DNA from: Pycnococcus provasolii
Taxonomy: Eukaryota > Chlorophyta > Pseudoscourfieldiophyceae > Pseudoscourfieldiales
NCBI GenBank assembly: GCA_049487715.1
Contig: CP150565.1
Location: 248,001 to 312,000, forward strand
DNA length: 64,000 bases
Direction: 5' to 3'
Position numbers and translations under genes: made by a program. Shown here piece after piece: positions 58,711-64,000 of the stretch (position 1 is the first letter of the stretch; the number at the start of each line of letters is the position of its first letter). The notes under the pieces are model-generated. The model worked only from the letters and a program-made list of their open reading frames with translations. It made no database searches and had not been told where the DNA came from.

Positions 58711-61116
58711 ATGGCGCCCGCCACACAGTGGCACCACCACCACCACCACCACGCATTAAAAAAGCATGGGCGTTTGCCGATCATGATGCCGTCTCCTGGC
58801 AAAGGGTCGGCGCGAAGTATTCGACTGTACTCCTGCACGCGCATCGCGATACTGATAACTCTCATGGTGATTTTTGCGTTGATCGTAACGCTCCTCGGAT
58901 ATCAAAACGCTCTCATCATTCACCTCTTCTCCTCCATCGATCGCATGGAGGAGCGCAGCAGAGGAGAGTCTATAATGGCAAAGGAGGGTGGTGGTCGTAA
59001 ATCCGGTGGTGGTACTGGTGTTCGGAATCGCAGAGACTCAACCGCCGCGACTCAACGCCAGCCACTGCAGTACGATACCAACGGTCGGGTCTATGAGTGG
59101 TACCGCGAACTTCGCAAGAAGAACGCAGAGATTGTCGTCGACTACGACGGCGAAGCGTACGCCCAAAGCCTGAAGGACGCACTCATTATGCTCTGGCGCA
59201 GGCGGCGCCATCAGAAGGGGGAAGTCTACGACGAAAAGGAGACTTCGTCCATGATCGCAAACAACAACTATGCTGGAGATGCGAGTAGCATGTTTTACCG
59301 CGCAGTGATGCTTCGCGCGGCTCACGACCCTTCTCTCATTCTACGTGCTGCTGCTGATAACAACGACGCGTTTTCTCAAAAATCGTCACCAACGACAACG
59401 ACGACTTTTTCTCAGGTGCCACCCAGATGGATTCTTCGCAGCAGTGAAGTGCATTCTTCTTCTTCGTCGTCAGCACCGCTAGATGTAGAAGCAAATACCA
59501 CCACCACGGAAGAGGTGGAGATGCAACAAACAAGAATGAGGGACATTGACGAGCAGGAGGTGACGCTCCCTGCGCCTCTGAACACTTCAATGAGTCGCGC
59601 GGACATCGTTGGGAGTAGCAGTCGCAGCGGCAGCGATGAAGAAGGAACGACGCCATCGCACGACGATCTTCTGCGGCTCCCTCAGCCGCCGAAAATTGCA
59701 TTTCTCTTTCTTTCACGTGGTCCTATGCCACTCGAGGAACTTTGGCAGCTCTTCTTCACGGATGTTAGTCCAGAGTATTACAGCATACACATGCACGTGA
59801 CAGATGGATTCCAATACACGAAGACTGGCGGCGAGGGTCTCAATGCGAAGGAGGAGGATGGCGGACCTGGTGGCGGTCGCGGCGGCAGCGGCAGCTCGTC
59901 GTCATCACAACAACAATCTCATGTGAAGGAGGCATCGACGACGACTGTCAACATCTTCCTCGGGAAGGAGATCTCTGCACGGGCTCTCGTGGCATGGGGA
60001 ACTATCAGTCTAATTGACGCCGAGCGCAATCTGATTCGAAGCGCGCTGAAGGATCCGCGCAATCAGCGCTTTGTACTTGCCAGCGAAAGCTGCGCACCAC
60101 TTCGTCCATTCTCCGCCGTGTATCATTATCTCATGAGCAGCAGTAAAAGCTTCATGGAAAGCTTCTTGGTGGACATACCGGGGCGATACGATCCGATGAT
60201 GGCTCCGACCATCAATCGTACGCAATTTCGCAAGGGTGGGCAGTGGTTTGCCTTGCGGCGCGATCATGCCCACCTCGTCGCGAACGAACAGAAAGTGTAC
60301 GACGAATTTGCGCAGTACTGCATCTGGGATTGGGGACTTGGACGCATGTGTGCGGCGGATGAAACTTACATACAAACGACGCTGGCAATCTACGGACGCG
60401 AGATGGAGCTTGAGCCGCGCGGCGTGACATTCACGGAGTGGTATCCGCCGAGGAGAGTTCACCCCAAGGCATTCGTCGTGCAGGAGGCTGCGCGGCCGCT
60501 CCTGCACGACCTCATGAGCAGGCGCTCCATCTGGTCTCCTAGCGTGGAGCCAGCAAAAAGGCGCAATGCTCCTCGACCACCGGAGATCGAGTCAAAAATA
60601 GCAGCCATGGGAACATGGTGGGATGGCGGGGGCGAAGGCCGTTTGCTCGATGGAGAGCGGAGGGGGAGCGAGATTCTAGGCGGTGGACAGCTACGCGACG
60701 AGGAGCACGTCGTCTGCCGCAACGAGGGACTCGAAACGCCTTCTGGTTTATCCGCAAGCATCACCTGGGGTCCCGATGGTATTGCGCCGCTTGAAAATCC
60801 TCCCGAGGCACTAATCGTTGCACCGAAAAGGACACAAATCGAGTCGTCGCCGCCGTCGCCGCCGCCAGCGAGTATGTGCTGGCTCTTTGCCCGAAAATTC
60901 ACCTACAAGTCAGGCCAGCGCCTCCTGCGATATGCGCACAGACTTGGGATCGGTGATGTGGAGCGTGCATGCGGTAAAGTGCCTCTGAGTGCGGAAGCCG
61001 CCGCCACCGCCGCCGCCACCACCAACGTCGGTGACGAAAATACACCCATACGCAGCAGCGACGCATGTCTGCTCATGGCATGGTTGCAAGAGCCGCTCGT
61101 GGTGGAAGTGGACTAA
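58711..61116 (+). CDS. Type II membrane glycosyltransferase, GT14/DUF266 core-2/I-branching-like
   Basis: 801 residues from the ATG at 58711. A short cytosolic tail with a run of seven His, a TM (IAILITLMVIFALIVTLLGY), then a long disordered stem rich in Ser, Thr and Asp (to about residue 325). The catalytic domain starts KIAFLFLSRGPMPLEELWQLFF, the plant GT14/DUF266 signature start, with SIHMHVTDGF, AWGTISLIDAERNLIRSAL, RFVLASESCAPLRPF, GGQWFALRRDHA, ADETYIQTTLA and GVTFTEWYPPRR, all in expected order, including the likely catalytic Glu/Asp blocks. Golgi location is implied. Such enzymes transfer GlcNAc or other sugars in branching reactions; in plants several affect wall glycans. The C-terminal 180 residues are an unusual low-complexity and Cys-containing extension. 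Confidence 0.85.
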   Translation: MAPATQWHHHHHHHALKKHGRLPIMMPSPGKGSARSIRLYSCTRIAILITLMVIFALIVTLLGYQNALIIHLFSSIDRMEERSRGESIMAKEGGGRKSGGGTGVRNRRDSTAATQRQPLQYDTNGRVYEWYRELRKKNAEIVVDYDGEAYAQSLKDALIMLWRRRRHQKGEVYDEKETSSMIANNNYAGDASSMFYRAVMLRAAHDPSLILRAAADNNDAFSQKSSPTTTTTFSQVPPRWILRSSEVHSSSSSSAPLDVEANTTTTEEVEMQQTRMRDIDEQEVTLPAPLNTSMSRADIVGSSSRSGSDEEGTTPSHDDLLRLPQPPKIAFLFLSRGPMPLEELWQLFFTDVSPEYYSIHMHVTDGFQYTKTGGEGLNAKEEDGGPGGGRGGSGSSSSSQQQSHVKEASTTTVNIFLGKEISARALVAWGTISLIDAERNLIRSALKDPRNQRFVLASESCAPLRPFSAVYHYLMSSSKSFMESFLVDIPGRYDPMMAPTINRTQFRKGGQWFALRRDHAHLVANEQKVYDEFAQYCIWDWGLGRMCAADETYIQTTLAIYGREMELEPRGVTFTEWYPPRRVHPKAFVVQEAARPLLHDLMSRRSIWSPSVEPAKRRNAPRPPEIESKIAAMGTWWDGGGEGRLLDGERRGSEILGGGQLRDEEHVVCRNEGLETPSGLSASITWGPDGIAPLENPPEALIVAPKRTQIESSPPSPPPASMCWLFARKFTYKSGQRLLRYAHRLGIGDVERACGKVPLSAEAAATAAATTNVGDENTPIRSSDACLLMAWLQEPLVVEVD

Positions 61117-61245
61117 TTGTTGAACGTAAACTAAAAACGCGCCGTGGAATGTGGCGCCACTTGAATGGGCAAGATTGTGAATGGGAATTAAAGACAAAGT
61201 AACAAAGTAAACTTCATTCCATTACTGAATGAGCAGGCACAGCTT

Positions 61246-64000
61246 CTATCTTTTCTCCATATTGCGCGTGTCGACGAGATTGTACGGATACCAAATGCAT
61301 GTCGACAACCACATGAGAATCGCCAAACCAGGTCCACCCGTGGAGATGATCGATACCATGCGTAGAGCTCCCAGTAATGATTCTGAGAGATTGTTAACCT
61401 CTTCCTTGTATGCCGAGCGTTCCCACTGCTTGAATGCTTCCAGGAGCATCGGTTCGCCTTGCTCACGCCCCGGCGCCATGGCATCTTTAGAGAGAACTCG
61501 TCGACGAAGAAGAGCGCGAGCAGCCTCCTCGCTCGTCACCGTCGGCACCTCGTTGAAAGGGTTCAGAACGAATTCCGCGTCGATCATCACACCTGCACCT
61601 CCAGCCTCGATGAGACCACGCCGCCGCTCGAGGCGAGGACGCAGCGCCTCGAGCAAGGCTGGCGTCGTTGGGAGGGGAACGCGAACGAGCTCGGCGAAGA
61701 ATGGATCAGCCTGTGCTGCTTCCAACGGTGTCTCTCCCGCGTCGCTCATTGCAAGCGCCTGGGTCGAGTAGCTGAGCCACGCCTCGTATCGGTTTCGGCG
61801 ATTTCTTCGATCCATCTCGGCAAAAAAGCCCGTGGCAATGGCTGCCACCACGCCACATGCCATCCAGCAGAGTGGACCGGGAGGGTCACCGGGAGCTGCG
61901 TTGAGTGCCGCCCAGAACGGCATCCCATTCGTGTCGACGAGAACCCACCCTGAGCTGTCTGGTAGCATTTCATAGCTTTGCTGCATCGATATGCCACCCA
62001 CAAAACCGCAGAGATGGTCCGGCGGCGGCGGGGGTGGGAGCACGGAGCCTGCCTCCGCTGTCGTCGCGTCGTTCAGCATCCATCCAAGAAAACCGCCAAC
62101 CTCGTTGTTCGCCGCTCGTGCTGCAGGCACAAATGCTCCATATTCGAGAAGTGGCATGTTGCACACGTCCGCCGCGGCAGCTCCTGGCGCCGCAGGATCG
62201 ACAAGAAACGGCGCGCCGGCGACAGCGTCCGAAACGCCCTCCATCGCGACCATGTTGCTCGGCGCGATGCCGCTGAGAATGCCCTTAACCCACACGCCGC
62301 ATCCGGTTGCGAGAGGCCGCGCCACTGCCACCGCGAGCACGGTGTCAGTAATCACGCTGGAAATTCCAATGGTCAGATACAGCGACATCTGCACGAGAGG
62401 ATATCGAAATGTGTCGATCATCACATTCCACGACTTGGTTTCCTCATCGTCCATGTCTCCTGCGTAATCGTCTAATGCAGCTTGCTCGAGCTCGGGGATA
62501 ATCTCGTCCGAAATAGACTTCGCAATCTCATTGCGTGCCTCGCGTGCAGTTGTCAGGAACTGCCGTAAGGAATCAAATGGACCAATGTCTTGATTGATTC
62601 GGACGAAATTGCCGCCGTTGCCCTCCAGCGGCGCTTCGTCCCAAGCCTCGAGCCACCTCCCCTCCATCCGCACGTCCGAAGGTGACGGCATCGCCGCGGC
62701 AGCTTCCTGCATTGCGTAGAACACGCCGTACGGAATGCACCAAGCGAGCCATACCGCCGCCTCGTCCGGGCTATCGGGGAGCACCCTCCAAGCCGCGGGC
62801 ATGTGCAGCCAGTCTGCACACGCGCACGCGAGCCAGGCGGCGAGAGGCATACCAGCAAAGGCACAGGAAGCATAAAGGAATCGTTCCCAAACGAGAGCCA
62901 CTTCGTCATCGCCGCCACTGTTGTTGTTGTTATTCGAGATGGACGTCGCGGTGGCGGTGGTGGTTGCATCAGACGACGACGTTGTTGTCACATCATCCTG
63001 CTTTTGCTCCTCCTGGTTTGGCTTTGGCCGTTGGCCTTCTTCTTCCTCGGTGGACGACGCCAAGAACTCTTCGAACGACGCTGTTGCTGTAGTTATTCGT
63101 TCTCGGTCACGCTGCGCCGAAACGTCAGCCATAATCCGCTCAACGCAAGCATCCATGTCCGCGTTCACGTCTTCGATGGCGTTCTCAATCATGACGCGCG
63201 TCTTTTCGTCAAGTTTATCGTATTCGACGTCGGCGGACGCAAGCGTGGTCATGAACATCTGCCTTCTGAACTCCGGGTCGGCGAGCATATCCATGAGTTG
63301 CGTCGCATCAGACGCAAGGAACTCCGTTTCCGTGGTCTTGGCCCAGGACGCAAGCGCGTCCTCGAATTCGTCCGATGTTGATGCGTTCGTTTCTGTTTCT
63401 GTTTCTGTTTCTGTTTCTGTTTCTGTTTCTGTTTCGTCGACACTAGCATCGTTGAGTATTTGTCGAAACGACTCGAGGGAGACATCATCACCTTCGGAGG
63501 CAAGCAGGTCAGCCACTTTGCTATTTTGAGATGCGTCCCGCGCGAGCGCACCCAGCTTGGCGATAGCTTCTCGTTCCGCCGGTGACATGCGTTCTCCAAC
63601 ATCAACAGACGCAGACGACGCATCAACAGACGGAGACGGATCCTCCAAGGAAGTCCTACTCGTAGGAGGACCTATATTAGCACTGGCTGGGAGCCCACCA
63701 CCACCACCACCACCAGCAGGTTTTCTGAGACGCAGAGATGCCAGGGCAGAGTCAATATCACGAGATGAAGACTCAGACGAAGATGAAGACGAAGCAGAGC
63801 CAGAGCCAGAGCGACCACCACCACCACCACCACCACCACCACCAGATACTGACGAGCACGAAACACGCGACGACGACGACCCTGACCCGAGACCACCAAA
63901 TCCTAATCCAAAGGGGAGCAGAGGACGAGGACCACCACGAGGACGAGCACCACCACGAGGATGAGGCCACCACCACCACCACGAGGACCACGGAGGCACT
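61246..64000 (-). CDS. Large membrane protein, 5' partial, possibly plastid
   Basis: The frame is open to the right edge, so the start lies beyond the window; at least 917 codons are seen. The N-terminal visible part is Gly/Ser/Pro/Arg-rich low complexity, then a helical acidic region with nine Glu-Thr dipeptides (TTTCTG hexamer repeat). A membrane part follows with about four to six hydrophobic segments (ASCAFAGMPLAAWLACACA, VWLAWCIPYGVFYAMQ, VQMSLYLTIGISSVITDTVLAVAVA, CWMACGVVAAIATGFF, STGGPGLAILMWLSTCIWYPY). The Ser/Arg-rich leader hints at plastid targeting, but its start is missing. Family not recognised. It is convergent with the glycosyltransferase gene. Confidence 0.75.
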   Translation of the reverse strand, partial: VPPWSSWWWWWPHPRGGARPRGGPRPLLPFGLGFGGLGSGSSSSRVSCSSVSGGGGGGGGGGRSGSGSASSSSSSESSSRDIDSALASLRLRKPAGGGGGGGLPASANIGPPTSRTSLEDPSPSVDASSASVDVGERMSPAEREAIAKLGALARDASQNSKVADLLASEGDDVSLESFRQILNDASVDETETETETETETETETNASTSDEFEDALASWAKTTETEFLASDATQLMDMLADPEFRRQMFMTTLASADVEYDKLDEKTRVMIENAIEDVNADMDACVERIMADVSAQRDRERITTATASFEEFLASSTEEEEGQRPKPNQEEQKQDDVTTTSSSDATTTATATSISNNNNNSGGDDEVALVWERFLYASCAFAGMPLAAWLACACADWLHMPAAWRVLPDSPDEAAVWLAWCIPYGVFYAMQEAAAAMPSPSDVRMEGRWLEAWDEAPLEGNGGNFVRINQDIGPFDSLRQFLTTAREARNEIAKSISDEIIPELEQAALDDYAGDMDDEETKSWNVMIDTFRYPLVQMSLYLTIGISSVITDTVLAVAVARPLATGCGVWVKGILSGIAPSNMVAMEGVSDAVAGAPFLVDPAAPGAAAADVCNMPLLEYGAFVPAARAANNEVGGFLGWMLNDATTAEAGSVLPPPPPPDHLCGFVGGISMQQSYEMLPDSSGWVLVDTNGMPFWAALNAAPGDPPGPLCWMACGVVAAIATGFFAEMDRRNRRNRYEAWLSYSTQALAMSDAGETPLEAAQADPFFAELVRVPLPTTPALLEALRPRLERRRGLIEAGGAGVMIDAEFVLNPFNEVPTVTSEEAARALLRRRVLSKDAMAPGREQGEPMLLEAFKQWERSAYKEEVNNLSESLLGALRMVSIISTGGPGLAILMWLSTCIWYPYNLVDTRNMEKR
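63389..63436. repeat. TTTCTG hexamer repeat encoding Glu-Thr dipeptides
   Basis: Eight near-perfect TTTCTG units on the plus strand, read on the minus strand as alternating Glu-Thr inside the large membrane protein gene. Hexamers keep the frame whatever the copy number. Confidence 0.85.

Overview
This is a gene-dense, intron-poor nuclear segment of a flagellated green alga, probably of prasinophyte grade. The genus cannot be fixed from sequence alone. Green-lineage signs: a plastid-type class I fructose-bisphosphate aldolase with a transit-peptide exon, SufD, an ABC1/UbiB kinase with a plastid-like leader, a SWEET transporter, Ser-Pro/poly-Pro extracellular linkers of the algal cell-wall type, a stellacyanin-like cupredoxin, a plant-type receptor kinase and a GT14/DUF266 glycosyltransferase. 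A TMEM17 homologue points to cilia. TGTAA stands shortly after several stop codons, as in chlorophyte poly(A) signals. Interstitial TTAGGG-type repeats are present.

Layout. 0-5 kb: the 3' part of a poly-Pro/multi-TM protein, then a secreted metallophosphoesterase. 5.3-13.1 kb: a helical-solenoid protein, a coiled-coil basic protein, TMEM17 and a secreted glycoprotein. 13.5-19.9 kb: a group of small housekeeping genes, several split by short introns: a secreted WW protein, a hidden two-exon small gene, PIG-S, V-ATPase subunit G, plastid aldolase and SWEET. 20-34.7 kb: ABC1 kinase, a 2,011-residue secreted IPT/TIG protein, a TPR protein, two unknown proteins, SufD and RPS17 with an ATG-only first exon. 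34.7-39.9 kb: an accessory stretch with long G tracts, a decayed Ty1/copia RNase H fragment, a formamidase gene carrying a near-identical internal duplication, and a foldback element with 27-bp terminal inverted repeats. 39.9-53.1 kb: large surface proteins, namely a TPR-FAS1-cupredoxin protein with a GPI-like tail, a giant receptor kinase ending in a RING finger, and a Cys-rich multi-pass protein. 53.1-54.2 kb: an accessory patch with a truncated intein-type LAGLIDADG endonuclease. 54.2-64 kb: a tandem-domain cyclase, a type II glycosyltransferase, and a large membrane protein running off the right edge.

The genes do not form an operon, but cell-surface and secretory functions are strongly enriched. 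PIG-S, which attaches GPI anchors, lies among secreted proteins that carry GPI-like tails. The most unusual items are the Ig-repeat receptor kinase-RING fusion, the class III cyclase whose two catalytic domains carry complementary halves of an active site, the LAGLIDADG relic and the 99%-identical formamidase duplication. Six gene models depend on introns read directly from the sequence: WW, the small 14.3-kb gene, V-ATPase G, aldolase, RPS17 and the receptor kinase. All domain calls are by eye, without database searches.
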